Under the pieces are notes generated by a model. It searched no databases. It had not been told where the DNA came from and worked only from the letters and a program-made list of their open reading frames with translations. Positions 9,494-15,213 of a DNA stretch of 27,483 bases are shown piece by piece. The stretch spans positions 1 through 27,483 of the forward strand of contig JAYEJB010000060.1 in the NCBI GenBank assembly GCA_034716415.1, in the 5' to 3' direction. The stretch's first letter is position 1. Each line of letters starts with the position of its first letter. This DNA is from JAYEJB01 sp034716415 (GTDB lineage: Bacteria > Patescibacteriota > Patescibacteriia > SG8-24). The position numbers and the translations under genes were made by a program.

Positions 9494-9964
9494 CTATTTG
9501 TTCAGCTCTTCCTTTACTAGCGTGCTGACTCTATTGCCCTGTGCTTTCCCTTTAACCTCTGCCATGACCTCTTTCATCAATCGTCCGAAATCAGCCTGCG
9601 TCAGCTCGCCTGTCCCGAGCGTGGTCGAGGGGCCCAGCGCCTCCCGTTTCGCCTTCACGATCGCGCGCAACTCATCGTCGCCCATCTCTTCCGGCATATA
9701 GCCGGACATGATATCCAGCTCGGCCTTGGTCTGATCGACCAGATCCTGGCGACCCCCCTTCTCAAACGAGTCGATGGAATCCTTGAGCTTCTTGACCTCC
9801 TTGCCGATTACAGCGATGACTTCATCCTCCTTAAGCTCAGCCGTCTTACTGATTTCCGCGTTCTTCAATTCAGCGCGAAGCATCCGTAGTACTGAAACCA
9901 CAGATGCGTTCCGCGCTTTGACCGCAGCGGTCAAATCCTTCTCTAGACGTTCGTGAGTGTCCAT
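9494..9964 (-). CDS. yqeY: GatB/YqeY-domain protein
   Basis: The protein (156 aa from this start) has the all-helical YqeY fold pattern: ERLEKDL, then an RMLRAELKNAEI stretch, GRQDLVDQTKAELD, GYMPEEMGDDEL, ADFGRLMKEVM, KGKAQGNRVS and a lysine-rich end. YqeY resembles the tRNA-binding tail of GatB; its role is poorly defined. I prefer the ATG at 9964 (MDTHERLEKDL) because GAAGGT lies just upstream and YqeY proteins usually begin this way; an in-frame ATG at 9976 would add four residues. It follows rpsU closely, a classical pairing. An extra stretch (PSTTLGTG) sits where relatives have a short turn, encoded by a dispersed-repeat-like sequence at 9609-9632. Confidence 0.9.
   Translation of the reverse strand: MDTHERLEKDLTAAVKARNASVVSVLRMLRAELKNAEISKTAELKEDEVIAVIGKEVKKLKDSIDSFEKGGRQDLVDQTKAELDIMSGYMPEEMGDDELRAIVKAKREALGPSTTLGTGELTQADFGRLMKEVMAEVKGKAQGNRVSTLVKEELNK
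9609..9632. repeat. Dispersed-repeat-like insert within yqeY
   Basis: The plus strand reads cctgtcccgagcgtggtcga followed by gggg. It resembles the widespread bacterial repeat of the form CCCTGAGCGTAGTCGAAGGG. It is in frame in yqeY and encodes the additional PSTTLGTG residues. The resemblance is from memory of that repeat family, not from a search. Confidence 0.5.
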
Positions 9965-9987
9965 GCAGACCTTCATTACGCACGGCC

Positions 9988-10242
9988 TTAACGACGGCCG
10001 CGACGCTTCTTCCGGCGGAAATCCTCTTCCGTCGCCTTACCGGTCTTGATGAGGTATTCGCGCTTCTCCTTAATCTGCTCACGCCTCAAAGCTGTCGCCT
10101 TCAGGGAGTTCTTACTCGGGGAGTTGCTATGAAAACGGATCTTCCTGGCCTGCAGGATCCTGCCGCTATCCTGAACTCTCCGGCTGAAACGCCGAAGCAT
10201 GCTTTCGAAACTCTCGCCTTTTTTCCTCTTAACCTCTAACAT
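9988..10242 (-). CDS. rpsU: Small ribosomal subunit protein bS21
   Basis: The 84-residue, very basic protein begins MLEVKRKKGESFESMLRRF and continues with FSRRVQDSG, KIRFHSNSPSKNSLKATALRR and a terminal KKRRGRR, all typical of bS21, which helps position the mRNA on the 30S platform near the anti-SD. It is slightly longer than E. coli S21 (71 aa). It has the strongest SD in the window (AAGGAGG at 10250-10256, 7 nt before the ATG). It is first in an rpsU-yqeY pair ending at the terminator 9457-9481. Confidence 0.96.
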   Translation of the reverse strand: MLEVKRKKGESFESMLRRFSRRVQDSGRILQARKIRFHSNSPSKNSLKATALRREQIKEKREYLIKTGKATEEDFRRKKRRGRR

Positions 10243-10272
10243 CTTCTCACCTCCTTCTGGTGATTATGTCTT

Positions 10273-10301
10273 TTTATACAGTTTCCTCCTGCTCGCAACA
10301 A
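10273..10301 (-). promoter_or_regulatory. Candidate promoter of rpsU-yqeY
   Basis: On the minus strand TTGTTG (10296-10301) is 17 bp from TATAAA (10273-10278). The leader would be about 25 nt and includes the strong SD. The -35 match is only moderate. Confidence 0.45.
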
Positions 10302-10426
10302 AATACCCTAAAATCCTCTATCAGTCAAATATCTGCCCTGAGGCGGAAAGTTGGAGACGGCAGGTAGAAAATTTACGTCATACTTCCTGTTTTCCTCTTC
10401 CTGCCGGTCCATTTCAATCGAAAACG

Positions 10427-11902
10427 CTAGCTTATCTCAAGCTTCTTCTTGAGCGCGCTGACCGCCTTCTTGTAATCTACGACCTCCTGCATCCCAGACT
10501 CCATATCGCGAATCATCACGGTCTCGTCAAGCACTTCCTGCTGACCGAGTATCGCCGTAAACCTGGCACCGAGGCGATTAGAGACTTCCAACTGAGCCTT
10601 GAGGGAATTCTTGGTGAAATTGCCCGCCAGCTCAATGCCCGCACCCCTCAAATCCTCGAACAATGTGAAGGCCTTGCGTCTGGCGTTGTCACCGAGCTGA
10701 GCGACGAACACGTCCGGACCTTTCTCGGACGGTGGTTCGATCTCTTGAGCCTTCATCTGTAGGATCGCGCGTTCGAGTCCGAGTCCGAACCCGCAGGCCG
10801 GTGTCTCCAGACCACCAAGCTGTTCGACCAGTGTGTCGTATCTTCCACCGCCACCGAGCGCTACCTGCGAACCTTCACCCTCTTCCGGCATCAGCTCAAA
10901 CACGGTCCTGGTGTAATAATCGAAGCCGCGCACGAGATGCGGATCGAGCACGTACGGCACCTGAAGATCGTCCGCGTATTCCAGGACGTGCATCAGGTGC
11001 TCCTTACACTTATCGTCAAGCGAGTCGACGATCTGAGGGGCGCCCTCCTTCAGTTCGGCACAGCCTTCTTCCTTGCAGTCCAGCAGACGAAGAGGATTCT
11101 TGGACAACCTGCGTTTACAGTCCTCGCAGAGCTGTGAACGTTTTGCCCTGAAGTAATTCACCAGTTCCTCACGGTAAACGGGACGGCACTCCGTGCATCC
11201 CAGACTGTTGATGTGCACCAGAGTTTTGATGCCGATCTCCTTATAGAACAGGTAGGCCAGCAGGATGACTTCCGCGTCAAGGACAGGATTGTCGTCGCCG
11301 AACACCTCGACGCCGAACTGGTGGTGCTGTCTGTACCTACCGTGCTGCGGCCGCTCGTAGCGGAACATCGGCCCCATGTAATAGAGCTTCACCGGCTTGG
11401 GCATATTGAGCATGCCGTGGTTGATGTACGCACGGACGACCGACGCGGTCCCTTCCGGACGCAGTGTCACGTTGCTACCGCCCCTGTCGATGAACGAGAA
11501 CATCTCTTTCTCGACGACATCAGTCTGGATGCCGACCGAACGGATGAACAGCGAGGTGTCTTCCAGTATCGGGGTCTCGATGAATTCGAAACCATAGGCG
11601 CGAGCCAGTGCGTCAGCCGCTCTCCGGACGTACCCCCAGTACTTCTGTTCCTGCGGGAGGTGATCTTTCATCCCACGAAGCGATTGCGGTGTCGCCTTGG
11701 ACCTCGGCATGATGATCGGTTTCAGCTGCTGCAACTCCTCCTTCGGTTTCGTCCTCATGACGGTTGATTTCTTCACTACTGGCTTCTTCACTGCCTCTTT
11801 TTTGGCCGGCTTCTTCACTGCCTCTTTTTTGGCCGGAGCCTTCTTGATGGGTTTTTTAGCCTTAACTTTCGCCTTGGTCGCTGTCTTCTTTTTTGTAGTC
11901 AT
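10427..11902 (-). CDS. hisS: Histidyl-tRNA synthetase with Lys/Ala/Pro-rich N-terminal tail
   Basis: Class II synthetase charging tRNA-His with histidine in the cytoplasm. Visible motifs are LRGMKDHLP, motif 2 (LRPEGTASVVRAY and FRYERPQHGRYRQHHQFGVE), a cysteine-bearing insert (CTECRPVYREELVNYF then LCEDCKRRL) of the type seen in Bacillus-like HisRS, the histidine-binding RGFDYYTRTVFE and motif 3 GFGLGLERA, then an anticodon-binding domain. The core begins near residue 72. Before it lies a tail of about 65 residues rich in Lys, Ala, Pro and Val, with the repeat KKEAVKKPAKKEAVKKP, resembling histone-H1-like tails. In-frame ATGs at codons 49 and 65 could give shorter forms. No SD lies before the first ATG. 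The gene sits between lepB and rpsU on the same strand. Confidence 0.95.
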   Translation of the reverse strand: MTTKKKTATKAKVKAKKPIKKAPAKKEAVKKPAKKEAVKKPVVKKSTVMRTKPKEELQQLKPIIMPRSKATPQSLRGMKDHLPQEQKYWGYVRRAADALARAYGFEFIETPILEDTSLFIRSVGIQTDVVEKEMFSFIDRGGSNVTLRPEGTASVVRAYINHGMLNMPKPVKLYYMGPMFRYERPQHGRYRQHHQFGVEVFGDDNPVLDAEVILLAYLFYKEIGIKTLVHINSLGCTECRPVYREELVNYFRAKRSQLCEDCKRRLSKNPLRLLDCKEEGCAELKEGAPQIVDSLDDKCKEHLMHVLEYADDLQVPYVLDPHLVRGFDYYTRTVFELMPEEGEGSQVALGGGGRYDTLVEQLGGLETPACGFGLGLERAILQMKAQEIEPPSEKGPDVFVAQLGDNARRKAFTLFEDLRGAGIELAGNFTKNSLKAQLEVSNRLGARFTAILGQQEVLDETVMIRDMESGMQEVVDYKKAVSALKKKLEIS

Positions 11903-11909
11903 AGATTGG

Positions 11910-12025
11910 GTGAGAGAGTGAGAAAATCTAGAAGTCTAGGAGTATAGAAGTCAGGAAGTACAGAAGCATTTTCTTAAACTCTCGAACTTCTGTACTCCTA
12001 TACTCCTGTACTTCTGTACTCCTAG
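11910..12025. repeat. Intergenic hairpin-rich repeat between lepB and hisS
   Basis: This spacer is built from iterated words (agtatagaagt, agtacagaag, tctaggagt) and their complements on either side of aagcattttcttaaactctc, so it can fold into a long imperfect hairpin. The stretch 11932-11987 read on the minus strand matches plus-strand 20151-20206 over 56 bp with about 3 mismatches. It belongs to the same family as 20108-20216 and 27386-27483. Confidence 0.75.
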
Positions 12026-12061
12026 TACTTTCTTCCTTTTAAACTTCTTAAACGACGCGCA

Positions 12062-12709
12062 CTATTCGCTTTCTTCAAAACTATATTCCATCGGCCCGGG
12101 CAGAAAGCCCATCTTCTCGGGTGGCCAGCCACGGAACCAGACCTTGCCGACGATGAAATTTCTCGGAACAGGTCCGAACGAACGGGAGTCCATACTCGCT
12201 GTCCTGTTGTCACCCATCAGGAAATACTGTTCGTCCTCCAGCTCCACGTCCTTGTCACCCGGGGTGAATGACGTGTTGAGATAACCACCCTCCTCAAGGA
12301 GCGTCCCTTCGGGGTTTTCCTGGGAGTAGAGCGTGACCTGACCGCCGGACACGACAACGCGTTCGCCCGGCAGGCCGATAATGCGCTTGATGAAGAACTG
12401 CCGTGGATCGCCGGGATAACGAAAGACGACGATGTCTCCCCTTTCCGGCTCGCCTAACCGATAACTGATCTCATCGATTATCAAGTACTCGTGATCGTAG
12501 AAGTTCGGCTCCATCGACGCACCCTTCACGTAGAACGGCTGGATGAGGAAGTACCGGATGGGCAAGATGATCGCCAGCGAGATGATGACGACATGCAGGA
12601 GTTCACCGACGAAACCAAGAGCCTTCCTGAAGAAGGGAACGGTTTCCGTACCGCCTTCGGGAGGACTCTCATTGCTCTCCGCGTTGAAATTCACGTTGAG
12701 TTCTGACAT
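12062..12709 (-). CDS. lepB: Signal peptidase I
   Basis: Membrane serine protease that removes signal peptides from exported proteins, presumably including the two large surface proteins here. From the ATG at 12709 it is 215 aa. A soluble Glu/Asn/Pro-rich N-terminus is followed by a membrane helix (about 35-57), then the catalytic serine in GASMEPNF (Ser65), the box RGDIVVFRYPG, the general-base lysine in FIKRIIGLPGE (Lys108) and the GDNR/DSRSFGPV box (about 166-180). Length and motifs fit the single-helix type of LepB. An in-frame TTG at 12745 would add 12 residues but has no SD and no family support. No SD precedes the ATG either. Confidence 0.93.
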   Translation of the reverse strand: MSELNVNFNAESNESPPEGGTETVPFFRKALGFVGELLHVVIISLAIILPIRYFLIQPFYVKGASMEPNFYDHEYLIIDEISYRLGEPERGDIVVFRYPGDPRQFFIKRIIGLPGERVVVSGGQVTLYSQENPEGTLLEEGGYLNTSFTPGDKDVELEDEQYFLMGDNRTASMDSRSFGPVPRNFIVGKVWFRGWPPEKMGFLPGPMEYSFEESE

Positions 12710-12782
12710 AGGGATTGTGGTTAGGTGGGTTTTGACTGCTCTCAAACCGACAGTCGCGGATGTCCATCACTAGCCCCCCTTC

Positions 12783-12874
12783 GTATCCCTTCGCCTTGGA
12801 GGGCTTCGGGGTACTACGGAGGGGCACCCCCCATAGCTCCAGCAGAGCTGGAGCGACGGGGGGTGGTGCACCAC
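12783..12874 (-). repeat. Post-tRNA hairpin element shared with the tRNA-Leu locus
   Basis: Read on the minus strand, CACCACCCCCCGTCGCTC is followed by a small hairpin (agctctgctggagct), GGGGGGTGCC and then a multi-branched CGAAG-rich hairpin. The first 40 or so bases are nearly identical to the sequence directly after the tRNA-Leu CCA end at 26186-26230. It probably once abutted tRNA-Val and is now separated from it by the hairpin array. No U-tract is visible here. Confidence 0.65.
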
Positions 12875-13321
12875 GTTAGAAGTCTTCGGCATGGGTCCCG
12901 TTAAAAGTCTGCGGCTTAGGCGTTCTGACGCAGTGCTGGGCCAAACATCACCTAGCCCTGCCGGACACTTTCTATGTCGAAAACTTCTAACGGGATGGGC
13001 GCGCCGACGCAGGGCTAGGTTGATCCGTGCCGAGCCCCGCCGGGTACTCGCCTATGACGAAAACTTCTGTAGAAAAATGATATTTGGAGTGGTGCACCAC
13101 GTTAGAAGTCTTCGGCATGGGCGCGCCGACGCGGGGCTAGGTTGATCCGTGCCGAGCCCCGCCGGGTACTCGCCTATGACGAAAACTTCTGTAGAAAAAT
13201 GATATTTGGAGTGGTGCACCACGTTAGAAGTCTTCGGCATGGGCGCGCCAACGCGGGGCTAGGTTGATCCGTGCCGAGCCCCGCCGGGTACTCGCCTATG
13301 ACGAAAACTTCTAACGTGGTG
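12863..13321. repeat. Array of about 100-bp imperfect-hairpin elements abutting tRNA-Val
   Basis: Near-identical units start at 13211 and 13089 (period 122 bp), and a third at 12863 is interrupted by a nested copy. Each unit starts GTGGTGCACCACGTTAGAAG, folds through cggcatgggcg/cgcctatgacg and gcggggct/agccccgc, and ends in aaacttct. The copy next to the tRNA ends CTTCTAACGTGGTG; the other two end with a 20-bp A/T-rich linker (13069-13088 and 13191-13210). The array is bounded by the direct repeat GTGGTG at 12863-12868 and 13316-13321, the second overlapping the encoded CCA of the tRNA. No ORF with family support lies in it. Confidence 0.85.
12896..12995. mobile_element. Nested hairpin (MITE/REPIN-like) element with target-site duplication
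   Basis: A 100-bp segment interrupts the third array unit. Its 13-bp terminal inverted repeats are TCCCGTTAAAAGT and ACTTCTAACGGGA (12 of 13 match). It is flanked by TGGG on both sides (12892-12895, 12996-12999), or ATGGG if one base is reassigned. Its interior is a divergent copy of the surrounding unit (cggcttaggcg, gacgcag, cctagccctgccgg, gtcgaaaacttcta). Removing it and one flank copy restores the unit as seen at 13089-13210. No transposase is encoded. Confidence 0.7.
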
Positions 13322-13393
13322 GACGATGAGGGATTCGAACCTTCGACTTCTGTCGTGTGAGGACAGCGCTCTAACCAACTGAGCTAATCGTCC
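13317..13393 (-). tRNA. tRNA-Val (anticodon CAC)
   Basis: On the minus strand the 77-nt gene has acceptor pairs GGACGAT/ATCGTCC, a D-arm (GCTCAGTTGGTTAGAGC), anticodon stem CTGTC/GACAG with loop CTCACAC (anticodon CAC, reading GUG), the T-arm GGTTCGAATCC and an encoded ACCA end. The encoded CCA overlaps the 6-bp repeat bounding the hairpin array, yet the tRNA is intact. Confidence 0.95.
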
Positions 13394-13397
13394 TTAA

Positions 13398-13473
13398 TAT
13401 AGACTCAAGACTCAAGTCGCAAGACACAAGTCATTTTTCAAAACCGCTTGAGTCTTGTGTCTTGAGTCTTCTA
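13398..13473. repeat. Imperfect hairpin of actcaag/cttgagt words upstream of tRNA-Val
   Basis: Two arms made of iterated actcaag, gacacaag and their complements (agactcaagactcaag against cttgagtcttgtgtcttgag) surround gtcatttttcaaaaccg. It is an intergenic word-repeat hairpin of the same style as the others here, with a different word. Confidence 0.6.
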
Positions 13474-13495
13474 ACTCCTTCAACAAAGCAAGGCC

Positions 13496-13524
13496 AGCAT
13501 AGCACGTTTTTCGGCTTTTGCAAA
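13496..13524 (-). promoter_or_regulatory. Candidate tRNA-Val promoter
   Basis: On the minus strand TTTGCA (13519-13524) and TATGCT (13496-13501) are 17 bp apart. The predicted start near 13490 would give a 5' leader of about 97 nt containing the actcaag hairpin, to be trimmed by RNase P. Both boxes match only 4 of 6. Confidence 0.35.
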
Positions 13525-13638
13525 GGGTATTGGCGTAAAGCTGGCTAGCCTTAAGAATAATCGTGTAATCAAAGGAGAATTTGACTCGCATTGACTTCCG
13601 CTGACCCCAACCTCAAAATGACCAGACGGAGGGGGTCG

Positions 13639-13875
13639 ATGGAAACTACCCTACTGGTCATCTGCGGCCTGATGACGCTCATTGCCGGTTTGGTCATCCA
13701 GGCCGGTAATATCAAGTTCCTGACCATCGCGACCGGCAAGACGATCCGAACGCTCTTTCGATTCATCGCCATGACCGTAACTTATCTGGAACAGCGCAGA
13801 AGGCATGACAAACAGGCCTTCATCGCTCGTGGGTGGATGCTGATCTGTGAATTGGGGTCAGGTCTTGTATTTTAA
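13639..13875 (+). CDS. Small membrane protein ORF, C-terminus replaced by a palindromic repeat
   Basis: I do not recognise this 78-residue ORF. The ATG has a good SD (GGAGG at 13628-13632, 6-nt spacer). Residues 2-22 (ETTLLVICGLMTLIAGLVIQ) form a membrane helix, followed by a basic stretch (RTLFRF) and a charged segment EQRRRHDKQAF. The last ten codons and the stop lie inside the left arm of the palindrome at 13848-13934, so the original end has probably been replaced. A TTG at 13591 would add 16 residues without an SD. It could be a remnant rather than a working gene. Confidence 0.4.
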   Translation: METTLLVICGLMTLIAGLVIQAGNIKFLTIATGKTIRTLFRFIAMTVTYLEQRRRHDKQAFIARGWMLICELGSGLVF

Positions 13876-13934
13876 CATCGCGTGAATCAATGCCAGGACG
13901 AAAATGTTAAGATACAAAACCTGATCCCAATTCA
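13848..13934. mobile_element. REP/IS200-like long palindrome
   Basis: 31-bp arms (13848-13878 and 13904-13934) pair with only three mismatches around a 25-nt loop. The arm core ggggtcaggtcttgtatttt is a sequence I associate with ends of IS200/REP-associated (Y1 tyrosine) transposase units in many bacteria. No transposase is present, so this would be a non-autonomous copy or remnant. It supplies the stop codon of the small ORF at 13639. Confidence 0.6.
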
Positions 13935-13941
13935 TATATAC

Positions 13942-13992
13942 AAAAAAAGAACCCGGAGGGCCAAGGCCAAAGGGCCCAAGCCATCCGAGTTC
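13942..13992 (-). terminator. Terminator of the hypothetical gene 14011-14817
   Basis: On the minus strand GAACTCGGA pairs with TCCGGGTTC (one wobble), with an inner GGGCC/GGCCC pairing, followed by seven T residues (13942-13948). It lies 16 bp past the stop codon. Confidence 0.75.
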
Positions 13993-14007
13993 AAAGGTTC
14001 CGAGATC

Positions 14008-14817
14008 CTAGCTCCGGCACTCCCGAACGGACGGAACCGAGCAGCCCGAGCCGTCACCGCCGCGCCCGCTGGCGATCAGGTGCACCTCGCCGGTATGAAC
14101 ATCGCGGCTCACGACGGGCACGCGCCGCCACGACCCGCCGTCGCCCTCGGGGACGTCGAGCTCATAACCGGCGAGGAAGAACGCTGGGTTCTCCCCGTAG
14201 TCGATGGCACGGACGTACTCCGGAAACATCCAGGAGAAGACGAGACCCTCGTCGGCGAACGACTTCGGACCACGGACGGCCTCGACGCTGCTTCGCTTGC
14301 GATGCGTGTCTAGGTCGAGCGTGACCCATTCGACCGTGGGCCGGTGGATGTCGTTACCCGACAGAAGCCGGAGATACTCATTGTCCGAACGCAGGTACTC
14401 CCAGCGCCAGAACTTCGGACTGAAAGTCCGTTTGATTCTGGCGGCGTGACGCTCGAAGGTCAGCGCCACCCCCTCATCACCCTCGCCCCAGCGGATGCGG
14501 AGCGAGCGGAAGGCGAGCCGGCCCTCGGGCCACGGCGGGGCGGACTCGGCGAGCGCCATGATGACGCTCTCCTCGATACCCCAGCTCTCTTCCTCATTGG
14601 CCAGCCGGAGCCGCTTCAGTTGCTCCTCGACCGAGAGGGCGAACAGGTTGATATCCGCCAGGCCGAAGGCCTGGAGAAGCGCTTCGACCGCCCTATCCGC
14701 ACCGCCCTCCTTGCGGATGGCGGCAGCCAGATCATCTGTGAACTCCGGATGTATGGCAAGTGCCCGGAACGATTCCAGTGTCTTCAAGAAATCGGTCTCT
14801 CTAATCGGGCGTGTCAT
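14008..14817 (-). CDS. Uncharacterised 269-aa protein
   Basis: I cannot assign a family. From the ATG at 14817 (SD-like GGAAGGG upstream; an earlier ATG at 14859 has none) the protein is soluble with no membrane helix. The N-terminal half is helical and acidic (TDFLKTLESF, EEQLKRLRLANEEESWGIEE). The middle has aromatic-rich strands (SPKFWRWEYLRSDNEYLRLLS, HRPTVEWVTLDLD). The C-terminal part reads PEYVRAIDYGENPAFFLAGYE and ends GSGCSVPSVREC. It stands alone, with its own SD and terminator, in the repeat-rich patch, and could be an accessory gene acquired with it. The repeated tryptophans and the final Cys pair look conserved in style but no catalytic set is evident. Confidence 0.8.
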   Translation of the reverse strand: MTRPIRETDFLKTLESFRALAIHPEFTDDLAAAIRKEGGADRAVEALLQAFGLADINLFALSVEEQLKRLRLANEEESWGIEESVIMALAESAPPWPEGRLAFRSLRIRWGEGDEGVALTFERHAARIKRTFSPKFWRWEYLRSDNEYLRLLSGNDIHRPTVEWVTLDLDTHRKRSSVEAVRGPKSFADEGLVFSWMFPEYVRAIDYGENPAFFLAGYELDVPEGDGGSWRRVPVVSRDVHTGEVHLIASGRGGDGSGCSVPSVRECRS

Positions 14818-14859
14818 ATGACTAACCCTTCCTTTCCGTTGCCGTCGGCGCGCCTTCAT

Positions 14860-15161
14860 CGCTGACCATCAGAGAATCAAACTAACCTTTGGTTGAATAC
14901 GGCGTACTGGAGCCGATAGCTCGGCCGCAGGACGCCATTTTCAACGATCATAAAATTGGAATGTTCGACGGTAAACACTAACGTAAAAACACTTGAAAGT
15001 CAAGAGCAGATAAGGCAAAACGCAGGACTCTCGTCCCGCGTTTGCATATCTCCAATTTCAGATGTTCCGGTCTATCTGAACCCTGCACTCGCAGTGGTCG
15101 CACACCGATCCACCTGAAAAAATTGTTATTGGCTCCGCAGGACTTTTCCGAACGTCAAGTC
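14860..15161. other. Divergent intergenic region with a hairpin
   Basis: About 300 bp lie between the hypothetical gene and the LCP promoter. I see one hairpin (15008-15051: gcaaaacgc/gcgtttgc, loop TCTC, extended by agata/tatct) and no gene or U-tract. Its role is unknown; it could cap transcription entering from upstream. Confidence 0.4.
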
Positions 15162-15190
15162 TGGACTATTATTAGGGCAGTCGGTATGAT
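15162..15190 (+). promoter_or_regulatory. Promoter of the LCP-der unit
   Basis: TGGACT (15162-15167) and TATGAT (15185-15190) are 17 bp apart. The predicted start near 15197 leaves a leader of about 17 nt before the ATG at 15214, with no SD in it. Confidence 0.55.
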
Positions 15191-15213
15191 GTGCTGACTC
15201 AACGGATATAAAG

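Noticed and set aside
10199..10762. 187-codon plus-strand ORF over the rpsU/hisS junction
   Set aside because: It is antisense to the start of rpsU and the end of hisS, both certain genes.
12710..12745. TTG start adding 12 residues to LepB
   Set aside because: No SD and no family support; the ATG at 12709 gives a normal protein.
12891..13145. 84-codon ORF across the hairpin array
   Set aside because: It reads through palindromic repeats and a nested insertion; the frame exists only because of the repeat composition.
12863..13316. CRISPR array
   Set aside because: The period is 122 bp with almost the whole unit conserved and no variable spacers; no cas gene is present.
12863..13316. Integron attC sites
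   Set aside because: Ends GTTAGAAG/CTTCTAAC recall the attC core but are in the opposite arrangement (attC starts RYYYAAC and ends GTTRRRY), there are no cassette ORFs and no integrase in the window.
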